Positions 37,767 to 44,334 of a stretch of 44,334 nucleotides of DNA are shown piece after piece. Source of the DNA: Vulcanimicrobiota bacterium (GTDB lineage Bacteria > Vulcanimicrobiota > Vulcanimicrobiia > Vulcanimicrobiales > Vulcanimicrobiaceae); the NCBI GenBank assembly GCA_019240755.1, contig JAFAXS010000158.1, positions 1 to 44,334 of the forward strand, in the 5' to 3' direction. Positions within the stretch are counted from its first letter, which is position 1; the number at the start of each line of letters is the position of its first letter. A program made the translations under genes and the position numbers. The notes under the pieces were generated by a model, which had not been told where the DNA came from, did not search any database, and saw only the letters and a list, made by a program, of their open reading frames with translations.

Positions 37767-38881
37767 GATGCGAATGCCTCTCGTACCGTTCGTCCCACGT
37801 AGTCCAGACCCTCGATATCACCAAGCGAGCGTCCCTCTGCTGAACTCAGATGCAGGTAGGGCACGTGCTCGCGGGTGTGGTCCGTGCCCGACGCCGTAGG
37901 ATCGCAGCCGTGATCGGCGGTGATGATCAGCTCGTCGCGGGGACGCAAACGCCGCTCCATCGACCCAAGCAACGTATCGAACTCTTCCAACGCGCGACCG
38001 TAACCTCGGGCGTCGCGGCGGTGGCCGTACTTCGAATCGAAATCGTTGAGGTTGGTGAAAATGAAACCGGCGTCCACGCGCTCGAGCAACTCCATCGTCC
38101 GCGCCATCGCTTCGCGATTATCGGCGACGCGCACCGACGACGAGATGCCGCGACCGCAGTAGATGTCGCTGATCTTTCCAACGGCGTGCACGCTGACGCC
38201 CATGCGCTTCAATTCGTCAAGCAAATTGAGAGGCGGCTCGACGGCATAGTCCCGGCGATTCGGCGTCCGCTGGTAAGACCCCGGTTTTCCGGCGAAGGGA
38301 CGCGCGATGACGCGGTTCACGTTGTGCGCTCCGCGAAGCATGTGGCGCGCTTGGAGGCACCAGTCGTAGAGCCGTTCGAGCGGTACCACGTCTTCGTGTG
38401 CTGCGACTTGAAACACGGAATCGGCCGAAGTATACAGTATCGGCCTGCCGGTCTGCGCGTGCTGCGGGCCGAGCTCTTCGATGATCTCCGTGCCGGATGC
38501 GGGTTTATTTCCAAGCGGCGGCTTGCCGGTGATTCTACCGAACTCGGCGACGATCTCGTCGGGGAACCCGTTCGGATACGTCGGAAAGGGAACGCTCGTG
38601 ACGATGCCCATCATCTCCCAGTGACCGGTGATCGTATCCTTGCCGCGGCTTCGTTCCCGCAATCGCGCGACCGCGGCTGCCGGCTCGGCGACGCGCGCCA
38701 CTCCCGGAATTTCCGCAAGCAACCCCAAGCCGAGACGTTGCAAACGAGGAAGCCTCAATCCGCCGACATAGCGGCCCGTGTTTCCGATCGTGTTGACTGC
38801 TGCGGCGTCGCCGAAGTCCTGCGCGTCGTCGAGCGCGCCAACGCCCCCCGAATCTATGACGAGCGCCACGACGCGTTTCAT
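37757..38881 (-). CDS. deoB: Phosphopentomutase
   Basis: The 374-residue cytoplasmic enzyme interconverts ribose-1-phosphate (or deoxyribose-1-phosphate) and the 5-phosphate. It has the alkaline-phosphatase-type metal site. Visible motifs are ALVIDSGGVGAL (metal Asp10), GKDTITGHWEMMG with Thr85 at the position phosphorylated in the Bacillus enzyme, YTSADSVFQVAAHE, and TADHGCDPTASGTDHTREHVP with metal-binding Asp/His residues. Length is slightly below the usual 390-410. It heads the minus-strand operon that continues with PglC-like and murJ genes. It may supply ribose phosphates, or a pentose donor for the AftD-like enzyme; the second idea is speculative. Confidence 0.94.
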   Translation of the reverse strand: MKRVVALVIDSGGVGALDDAQDFGDAAAVNTIGNTGRYVGGLRLPRLQRLGLGLLAEIPGVARVAEPAAAVARLRERSRGKDTITGHWEMMGIVTSVPFPTYPNGFPDEIVAEFGRITGKPPLGNKPASGTEIIEELGPQHAQTGRPILYTSADSVFQVAAHEDVVPLERLYDWCLQARHMLRGAHNVNRVIARPFAGKPGSYQRTPNRRDYAVEPPLNLLDELKRMGVSVHAVGKISDIYCGRGISSSVRVADNREAMARTMELLERVDAGFIFTNLNDFDSKYGHRRDARGYGRALEEFDTLLGSMERRLRPRDELIITADHGCDPTASGTDHTREHVPYLHLSSAEGRSLGDIEGLDYVGRTVREAFASCR

Positions 38882-38935
38882 GCGCGCGCTTTCTGGCTTT
38901 CACGCAGCGCGCCTTCCCGCGTAGGAGAGGCGCCC

Positions 38936-40891
38936 TTGCATCGAAAAAGCGTTGCGACCGTGCCACGAACTGTGCTCCCGGCCGCGCTTACGATGCTGGC
39001 CTTCCTCGTCGCTTGCCGCGCGGCACAAGCCGCGGCACCGGCGCCGGAGAGCACGACCAGCCCGCCGCCTTCGGCGCTGATCTACCTCAACGCAACGCGC
39101 ATCGATTTCTACTACGATCGCTTTCTGCTGGAGGCCGACGGGAACGTGCGGCTGCGCACGAGCGACGGTTTCACGGTCACCGGCGACTCGTTTTCGATGG
39201 ACTTAAAACTCAACCGGTTTCTGGTCGCCGGTCACGTGACGCTGCACGACTCCAGCGGAACCGTCAGCGGCGCTGCAATCTCCGACTTCCTCGATTTCCG
39301 CCGCATCTACTTCGTTCCCGTAACGAGCGAGCCCGACCGGTGGACGTTCCTCAACGGCGACCTGGCGCATCCGGCGAAGGGCCGAGTGATGCCGGGCGAT
39401 GCGTTCTACTTTCCCGATGTGCCGCAACAGCCGAGCATCACCGGCACCGGTGCGGTGATCGGCACGAAGACGTTCGTGCGTTTCATCAACTCGCACACCT
39501 ATCTGGCGGGAGCGCCGATTCCGCTCGGTTCGTACGTGATCAACTTCAGTCCCGAGCAGTATTTCGCTCAAAACACGCTCTCCGGCGCCACCGCCGACCT
39601 CACGTGGAACGTCGCCGGAACCGACAACTCGCTCACCGCCGTGCACCTGCGCTACGATCCGACGTACCATACGTACCTTGCCGTCGAGCAGCATCTGGTC
39701 GGCCAGCACGAGTACGCGATCTTTTCGGTGAATCCGGCAACGCGCGCGGAGAAGTGGTGGAACCTTGACCTGTACGAGAAGCTCGGCAGCAGGTTCCAAA
39801 TCTCGAGCTTCACGCAATACTACACGCAACAGAGCTGGCTGAGCCTTCCGCGTGCCGCGCAGCAGACGACGTACCTCACCGCGACCTATGCGATGCCCCA
39901 TTCGTACCTGCAGGCGACGTCGCAGCTGACGAACTACAACGTGCTCGGGCCGGGCGCGCTCGAGCTGCCGCATACGATCGCCGGCAGCTTGGACCACCCC
40001 ACGCAAGTGGAGCTCACCGCCACCAGCTTCCAGAACCGGATCGGGAAGCTGCCGCTGTACGAGCAGATCTGGGAGGGGTACGGATTCAATCACGACAGCG
40101 TCGGCGGCCAGCAGTACTTGAACGGATTTCCGGGATACTGGCCGCAAGGCGGCCCGCGATTCGCACCGATCCCGGTGCCGGGGCTCCAGGCGTACGGCTC
40201 ACCCTGCCCGTATCAACCGGTCCCGAAGAAGTTCACCTACTACTGCCCGGTGTACAGGACGATCTGGAACACCGTCTTGGGATTCAGCTTCTTCACGCCG
40301 GCGTTAAAGCTCAACAATCCGCCGAGTCCGTACCAGACCTACTATTTCAACGCCAGCTTTTCGAAACAGTATCAGTGGAACTCGCTGCCGCACTGGATCG
40401 ACAACACGTCGGAGAACTTTACGATCAGCCGGCAGTTCTCGCGCGCGGTCAACACGTACCTCGGCTATCAGATCCTCAACGTCGGCGATCACTATATCAA
40501 CGGAGGCTACCTGCCGTGCACGCCCGTCAACACGTTCTATTGCCCGCTCAGCTTCACGTCGTTTCGCGGCGTGTCAACGCTGCGCACGACGAGCCTCGGC
40601 CTGAATTTTACGCCGACGCCGGAGTTCAACTTTTCCGTGCTGGTGCGTCACCACGATGACTTCCCGATTCCGGTGCCCGGCGTCTTCGGGCTTCCGCCGA
40701 ATAACATCTTAGGACAACCGCTGTATAGCTGGTTCTTAGGTCAGCCGCCCTATGACGCCAGCTTCGACCTTCGTCTCAAGATCTTGCCCCACGCGCTCAT
40801 GGATATCTCGAAGACGCTGTACTGGTACGGCAATCCCTATCGCACGCAGTTCTGGCAGCCGGCCACCGTCGTGCAGATCCTTCCGATCTGA
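38936..40891 (+). CDS. LptD/OstA-like outer-membrane protein
   Basis: The predicted 651-residue protein starts at TTG 38936, eight bases after AGGAG. Residues 1-34 are a signal peptide (basic HRKSVATVPR, hydrophobic LPAALTMLAFLVA, ending AAQA). Residues about 50-140 match the OstA/LptA beta-jellyroll (IDFYYDRFLLEADGNVRLRT, SDGFTVTGDSFSMDLKLNRF, VAGHVTLHDSSG). The remainder is rich in aromatic alternating strands and ends as a barrel-like segment. LptD inserts lipopolysaccharide in the outer leaflet. A second Cys-pair region (SPCPYQPV, FTYYCPVY, GGYLPCTPV, TFYCPL) might form disulfides. Total length is shorter than Escherichia LptD (784). Antisense coding from deoB extends the open frame upstream, but that part is not real. 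Confidence 0.75.
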   Translation: MHRKSVATVPRTVLPAALTMLAFLVACRAAQAAAPAPESTTSPPPSALIYLNATRIDFYYDRFLLEADGNVRLRTSDGFTVTGDSFSMDLKLNRFLVAGHVTLHDSSGTVSGAAISDFLDFRRIYFVPVTSEPDRWTFLNGDLAHPAKGRVMPGDAFYFPDVPQQPSITGTGAVIGTKTFVRFINSHTYLAGAPIPLGSYVINFSPEQYFAQNTLSGATADLTWNVAGTDNSLTAVHLRYDPTYHTYLAVEQHLVGQHEYAIFSVNPATRAEKWWNLDLYEKLGSRFQISSFTQYYTQQSWLSLPRAAQQTTYLTATYAMPHSYLQATSQLTNYNVLGPGALELPHTIAGSLDHPTQVELTATSFQNRIGKLPLYEQIWEGYGFNHDSVGGQQYLNGFPGYWPQGGPRFAPIPVPGLQAYGSPCPYQPVPKKFTYYCPVYRTIWNTVLGFSFFTPALKLNNPPSPYQTYYFNASFSKQYQWNSLPHWIDNTSENFTISRQFSRAVNTYLGYQILNVGDHYINGGYLPCTPVNTFYCPLSFTSFRGVSTLRTTSLGLNFTPTPEFNFSVLVRHHDDFPIPVPGVFGLPPNNILGQPLYSWFLGQPPYDASFDLRLKILPHALMDISKTLYWYGNPYRTQFWQPATVVQILPI

Positions 40892-40915
40892 TGCGACTAT
40901 ATCTGATGCGACTAT
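40886..40915 (+). repeat. 15-bp perfect tandem duplication at gene junction
   Basis: ATCTGATGCGACTAT occurs twice without a gap (40886-40900, 40901-40915). The first copy contains the LptD-like stop codon (TGA 40889-40891) and the second ends in the ATG of the next gene. It looks like replication slippage and lengthens the intergenic spacer. Confidence 0.9.
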
Positions 40916-41819
40916 GATGCGCCGCCGCTATGGCCTCGCCGTCTTGGCGCTCGCGGCGGTGCTGCTCGCCGCCGGCTCGGCGGTCGTCGTGAGCGGTCAG
41001 CTGCTGGCCTATCAAGACGGCTACGTCTTCTTTACGTCGGGCGACGGCTTCCGCGTCGCGTCCGACATCATCATTCGCGACGCGAAGACGGGCGGCAACA
41101 CGGCGTTGAAGCCGGCGCCTCGCATTTGGGCGCGAGCGACCTTCAACTCGAGCGGCACGGTGACGGAGCTGGATCTATCGCGCGCTCCGCTTCCGGCGCA
41201 GGGGAGCTTCGCCGACGTGCAGCGATTTGCCGTGGCGCTCTCGACTCCGGCGCCGAATCCCGATTTGCTGGCGTATGCGGCAACGCCGGGACCCGACGAA
41301 ACGCCGTTGCCGACGCAGCATTTTTCCGGTAAGCCGGTCCTCGTAACGTTCATCGTCCAGGTGCCGCCGATAACGCCCTTTACGTCCAGCGTTTACATCA
41401 CCACCGACCAGAGCGGATGGAACGCGCAGGCCATTCCCATGGATCGCATCGACGCGCTCCACTACCAGATCACCCGGCGCTATCCGTCGGGAACGAGCTT
41501 CCGCTACCTCTACGACCGCGGCTCCTTTCAGTCGAAGGAAGTCGCGCAAAACGGCCTGGACCGGCGGCCTCGCGTGTTCGTCGTGCCGGATGCCGACGTA
41601 CGAGTGATCCGCGATAACGTCTACGCCTGGCAAGATCAAGCGAACGGCGGCGTCAACCAAGTTCAGCCTCAAGTGATGCCAACGCCGTATAACCCTGCAC
41701 CGTTCCCCAACCTGCCCTGTCTGCCGCCGCCGCAGCCGCCGGCGCCCGGCCACAAGCCGCCACCTCCGCCGGCGGGCTGCCCGGGCGCTCCTCCGCCGGG
41801 AGCTCCTCCGCCGCCGTAA
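40914..41819 (+). CDS. Secreted or anchored protein with CBM20-like domain and proline-rich tail
   Basis: The predicted 301-residue protein starts MMRRRYGLAVLALAAVLLAAG, an N-terminal anchor or signal. Residues about 140-240 (VTFIVQVPPITPFTSSVYIT, DQSGWNAQAIPMDRI, SGTSFRYLYDRGSF) resemble the starch-binding/CBM20 or related immunoglobulin-like fold, where W-N and the Y strands bind glucan; this is a motif-level guess. The last 60 residues are about half proline with Gly (PPPQPPAPGHKPPPPP), suggesting a wall- or envelope-spanning linker. It has a tandem-duplicated junction with the LptD-like gene. No ribosome site is visible. It meets a minus-strand lipoprotein gene tail to tail, 16 bases away. 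Confidence 0.65.
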   Translation: MMRRRYGLAVLALAAVLLAAGSAVVVSGQLLAYQDGYVFFTSGDGFRVASDIIIRDAKTGGNTALKPAPRIWARATFNSSGTVTELDLSRAPLPAQGSFADVQRFAVALSTPAPNPDLLAYAATPGPDETPLPTQHFSGKPVLVTFIVQVPPITPFTSSVYITTDQSGWNAQAIPMDRIDALHYQITRRYPSGTSFRYLYDRGSFQSKEVAQNGLDRRPRVFVVPDADVRVIRDNVYAWQDQANGGVNQVQPQVMPTPYNPAPFPNLPCLPPPQPPAPGHKPPPPPAGCPGAPPPGAPPPP

Positions 41820-41835
41820 CGCCGGCGCACGCGCG

Positions 41836-42348
41836 CTAGCGCAGCTGGATGGGAACGCTCCGCTCGACCGTGTCGCCGCGCGTGTTGCGCGCGACGACGC
41901 GCATCGCGAAGTTGCCGCGAACGAACCACGGCACCGAAACGTGATAGGTCAACGCAAAACGGCCGACACCCACTTTCGTGAGGGTGACGGCGTAGCCGCC
42001 GATCCTGGCCTGCACGCTCGCGACGTTGGAGCTGGTGACGACGTTTCCGGAGACGTCGTCACCGGGATGCACCGTCGTTTCGGTCATTGACACGGCGAGA
42101 ATTTGCGGTGCCGCATCGGGGATCAACCGCGGCACTTTATTGTGCAGGCGCGGCGCGACCGGCGCGGCAGATCCGGTGATCGCCGGCCTCGGCGCCGGCG
42201 TGACCACGGCGATCGTCGGGACCGGCGAGGGCGATGGGCTCGGACTCGCCGTCGGCGTCGGCGCATTCGACGAGGGCTGCCCGCCGCGCGTGCAGGCACA
42301 CAGCGCAAGCAGCAGCGCGATCCTCGCAACTCGGCGGCGGCGTGCCAT
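41836..42348 (-). CDS. Lipoprotein with Ig-like or invasin-like C-terminal domain
   Basis: The predicted 170 residues start MARRRRVARIALLLALCACT, a lipoprotein signal with Cys near residue 19. A Ser/Pro/Thr-rich linker follows (about residues 22-75, PTPTASPSPSPSPVP). Residues about 80-170 look like one all-beta domain (ETTVHPGDDVSGNVVTSSNV, RFALTYHVSVPWFVRGNFAM), like Ig-fold adhesion or chaperone domains. No catalytic motif. The long in-frame extension above the start overlaps the divergent glycosyltransferase gene and is not real. Its function is unknown; it probably sits on the outer face of the inner membrane or on the outer membrane. Confidence 0.68.
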   Translation of the reverse strand: MARRRRVARIALLLALCACTRGGQPSSNAPTPTASPSPSPSPVPTIAVVTPAPRPAITGSAAPVAPRLHNKVPRLIPDAAPQILAVSMTETTVHPGDDVSGNVVTSSNVASVQARIGGYAVTLTKVGVGRFALTYHVSVPWFVRGNFAMRVVARNTRGDTVERSVPIQLR

Positions 42349-42430
42349 CGCGGCCTTGGTTCTGAGATTCGGCGAGCCATCCCGCTGCAGGAAAGCGGCG
42401 CCCGCTGGCGCGTTGAAGTGCAATCCATAG

Positions 42431-43387
42431 ATGAATGAATCGGCGCGGCCGGTGCTCAGCATCGCGGTTCCGCTGTACAACGAAGCCGACAACGTGGGGC
42501 CGCTGCTGGATCGCCTGGCGATCGTGGCGGAGCGCCTTCGCGCGCAGTTCGAGATAGAGGTCGTGCTCGTGAACGACGGCAGCAGCGACGGGACGCTGCA
42601 GGCCATTCGCTCCGAGATGCAGCGGCGCTCGAGCATCGTGCTCGTCAACCTGTCCCGCAACTTCGGCCATCAGTTAGCAGCGACCGCCGGGCTCGAGATC
42701 GCGCGCGGCGACGCGATCGTACTGATGGACGGCGACCTTCAAGATCCTCCCGAGCTGATCGAAACCTTCGTGCAAAAGTGGCGCGAAGGATACGATGTGG
42801 TGTACGCCGTGCGGCGCTCGCGCCGCGGCGAGAGCCGCTTCAAGCTCGTCACGGCGCGCGCGTTCTATCGAGTCATCAAGCGGCTGACCAAGGTATCCAT
42901 TCCGCTCGACGCGGGAGACTTTCGCCTGATGAGCCGCCGCGTCGTCGAAGCGCTGCGGAGGTCGCCCGAGCGCCATCGCTTCCTGCGCGGCATGGTGAGC
43001 TGGGTCGGCTTCAATCAGACGGCCGTCGAGTACGACCGCGACGTCCGCCACGCCGGAACTACGAAATATCCGGTGACGAAGATGCTGCGATTCGCAATGG
43101 ACGGAATCACGTCGTTCTCCGACATCCCGTTGCGCTTCGCGTCGTATTTCGGGTTCGCCGTCAGCGCCATCGCTTTCGTTTACGCGCTGGTGGTGATTGG
43201 ATTCAAGCTCTTCAGCCTCAAGCCGCCGGGGTACACTCCGGGATGGGCGTCAACGATCGTCGCCGTGCTCTTCCTCGGCGGCGTGCAGCTGATGAGCCTG
43301 GGCATCTTGGGCGAGTACCTCGGGCGCGTCTACGACGAAGTCAAGGGACGCCCGCTCTATCTAATCAGCGATATCGAGCGCTCGTGA
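42431..43387 (+). CDS. Membrane family 2 glycosyltransferase, GtrB/ArnC-like
   Basis: The 318-residue enzyme transfers a sugar from a nucleotide donor to undecaprenyl phosphate. VLSIAVPLYNEADNVGPLLD and EVVLVNDGSSDGT are the nucleotide-binding part, VLMDGDLQDPPELIETFVQK carries the D-G-D metal site, LDAGDFRLMSRRVVEALR and ERHRFLRGMVSWVGF are the usual GtrB motifs. Two C-terminal helices (YFGFAVSAIAFVYALVVIGF and AVLFLGGVQLMSLGILGEYLG) anchor it. The upstream gap to the divergent lipoprotein is 82 bases and must contain its promoter; no clear ribosome site. The next gene starts within its stop (GTGA). Confidence 0.92.
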   Translation: MNESARPVLSIAVPLYNEADNVGPLLDRLAIVAERLRAQFEIEVVLVNDGSSDGTLQAIRSEMQRRSSIVLVNLSRNFGHQLAATAGLEIARGDAIVLMDGDLQDPPELIETFVQKWREGYDVVYAVRRSRRGESRFKLVTARAFYRVIKRLTKVSIPLDAGDFRLMSRRVVEALRRSPERHRFLRGMVSWVGFNQTAVEYDRDVRHAGTTKYPVTKMLRFAMDGITSFSDIPLRFASYFGFAVSAIAFVYALVVIGFKLFSLKPPGYTPGWASTIVAVLFLGGVQLMSLGILGEYLGRVYDEVKGRPLYLISDIERS

Positions 43388-44334
43388 CGCCGGCGTACCA
43401 GCCCGTCATCGATCGCTTCGTCGCGCCCGTTCCCCTCGATCCGCTCGCCGGTGTACTGTTCCTCGTCGCGTTCGTCGGCGCCGCGTTGGTGACCGCGCGC
43501 CGGCCGGCCTACGGCGCGGCCGCGCTGATTCTTTCCATCCCTTTCGATTTCGCGCACGAGTTGGCCGGAACGACGATCACAATGCAAAAGAGCGTGCTTC
43601 TCGGCGTTCTCGCCGCGCTGGCGACGTATCGCGGAATCCCCGCGATGCTGCGCAGCGCTCCGGCGCGTTTGATTCTGGGCGCGCTCTTGTTGTATTGCGT
43701 TGCCTGCGCGCTGACGTTGCTCGATGCGGTCCACCGGGGACCGGCGGTGCGTGAGACGCTCAAAGCTTTCGAGTATGCGGTGCTCTTCGCCACGGCGTTC
43801 GCCGCGTACCGGATAGATCCCGACGACGCGCCGATCGTCGTTGCGACGGCGGTCGCGGCGATCGCCGTGGCGCTCTCCGCGCTCGCTCAGGAGATCGCCG
43901 GTGCGCCGTCGGGGCTGTACGTCGGCGCGGCGATCGTTCCGCGCGTTGCCGGTCTATTGGAAGGGCCCAACCAGCTCTCGGCTTACTGCGCGATTGCGAC
44001 CGCTGCGCTGGGCGCGTGGGCGCTGGTGCGGCGTGACGCGCTGCTGGAAGGCGCGCTGGCGCTGATCGTGTGCGCCGACCTGCTCACGTTCTCACGCGCA
44101 GGATTGTTTGGACTCGCGATCGTCGCGGCCGTTCTCTTCGCCGTCGGAGGAAAGTCGGCGCTCTCCGCGCTGCGCTCGGCAGTCGCCGGCGCGGCGTTCG
44201 GCGCCCTCGGCTGCGCGTGGTGGATCGTCTACGCGCATACGCCCGGGGTCTTGCGTGTTTCGCTGCAGCCGAGCCTCTACGCGGGCGGCGTCGGAAATCG
44301 CGACGAGCTGTGGCGCGCCGCGTGGGCGATGTGG
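43384..44334 (+). CDS. O-antigen ligase/polymerase-like membrane protein (partial)
   Basis: The frame is open from GTG 43384 to the window end (317 codons without a stop). About nine hydrophobic helices are present. VAGLLEGPNQLSAYCAIATA, LTFSRAGLFGLAIVAA and GGVGNRDELWRAAWAM are the typical core of the O-antigen ligase (WaaL/Wzy, PF04932-like) family, the last being the start of the large periplasmic loop. It would join or polymerise undecaprenyl-linked oligosaccharides on the periplasmic face. The 4-base GTGA overlap couples it to the GtrB-like gene. The C-terminus lies beyond the window. Confidence 0.87.
   Translation, partial: MTPAYQPVIDRFVAPVPLDPLAGVLFLVAFVGAALVTARRPAYGAAALILSIPFDFAHELAGTTITMQKSVLLGVLAALATYRGIPAMLRSAPARLILGALLLYCVACALTLLDAVHRGPAVRETLKAFEYAVLFATAFAAYRIDPDDAPIVVATAVAAIAVALSALAQEIAGAPSGLYVGAAIVPRVAGLLEGPNQLSAYCAIATAALGAWALVRRDALLEGALALIVCADLLTFSRAGLFGLAIVAAVLFAVGGKSALSALRSAVAGAAFGALGCAWWIVYAHTPGVLRVSLQPSLYAGGVGNRDELWRAAWAMW

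Noticed and set aside
37850-38935. Upstream extension of the LptD-like frame
   Set aside because: It is antisense to deoB. A ribosome site, start codon and signal peptide at 38936 give a better gene.
41833-41842. GCGCTAGCGC palindrome between convergent genes as a terminator
   Set aside because: It is self-complementary without a loop or T-run and includes a stop codon, so chance in GC-rich DNA is enough.

Overview
The window is GC-rich, densely packed bacterial chromosome: genes abut or overlap by 1-10 bases and no gene-free stretch exceeds about 150 bases. Envelope genes point to a diderm: a TonB-dependent receptor with a carboxypeptidase-like N-terminal domain, an LptD/OstA-like outer-membrane protein, several lipoproteins and O-antigen-type machinery. 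GTG/TTG starts and weak or absent Shine-Dalgarno sites are common. The lineage cannot be fixed from the sequence; a little-cultured high-GC diderm phylum (Eremiobacterota-like, for example) would fit, but that is a guess. No rRNA, tRNA, CRISPR array, transposase, phage gene or riboswitch was recognised.

Region 1 (1-6626, almost all minus strand) is metabolic: a TonB receptor running off the left edge, succinyl-CoA ligase sucCD, an acyl-CoA dehydrogenase and a thiolase, with one small plus-strand coiled-coil membrane protein between sucC and the dehydrogenase. Region 2 (6669-17704, minus) is one tightly spaced transcription unit. Read 5' to 3' it holds a Wzx-type flippase, RmlD-like reductase, B12-dependent lysine 5,6-aminomutase (kamD, kamE), GDP-mannose dehydratase (gmd), an exported M3 peptidase, GDP-4-keto-6-deoxymannose reductase (rmd), an isoprenylcysteine-methyltransferase-like protein, a CDF metal transporter and a phospholipase-C-like lipoprotein. 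Gmd plus Rmd should yield GDP-D-rhamnose.

Region 3 (17720-23431, plus) starts divergently only 15 bases from the flippase gene: an RmlC-like epimerase, an ECF sigma factor with its overlapping zinc-finger anti-sigma factor, a bactofilin-like membrane protein, a LysN/MocR-type aminotransferase, an unknown protein, a small lipoprotein and an ATP-grasp enzyme. Region 4 (23285-38881, minus) is a polysaccharide locus: phosphopentomutase, a PglC-like phosphoglycosyl transferase, MurJ, a DPM1-like GT2, a GT9 glycosyltransferase, a 1296-residue AftD-like GT-C protein, two more polytopic membrane proteins, a DegT aminotransferase, a Gfo/Idh/MocA dehydrogenase and a GT2. Region 5 (38936-44334) holds the LptD-like protein, a carbohydrate-binding-like secreted protein, a lipoprotein, an ArnC/GtrB-like GT2 and an O-antigen ligase/polymerase cut by the right edge.

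Together the window looks like the surface-glycan and envelope centre of this organism. Nucleotide sugars (GDP-D-rhamnose, an aminated sugar from the dehydrogenase/DegT pair, perhaps a dTDP-6-deoxyhexose) are loaded on undecaprenyl phosphate, extended by several glycosyltransferases, flipped, polymerised or ligated. The points most worth following are the lysine aminomutase inside the deoxysugar operon, the acyltransferase-less amino-sugar module that carries an ATP-grasp enzyme, and the AftD-like giant outside its familiar actinobacterial setting.
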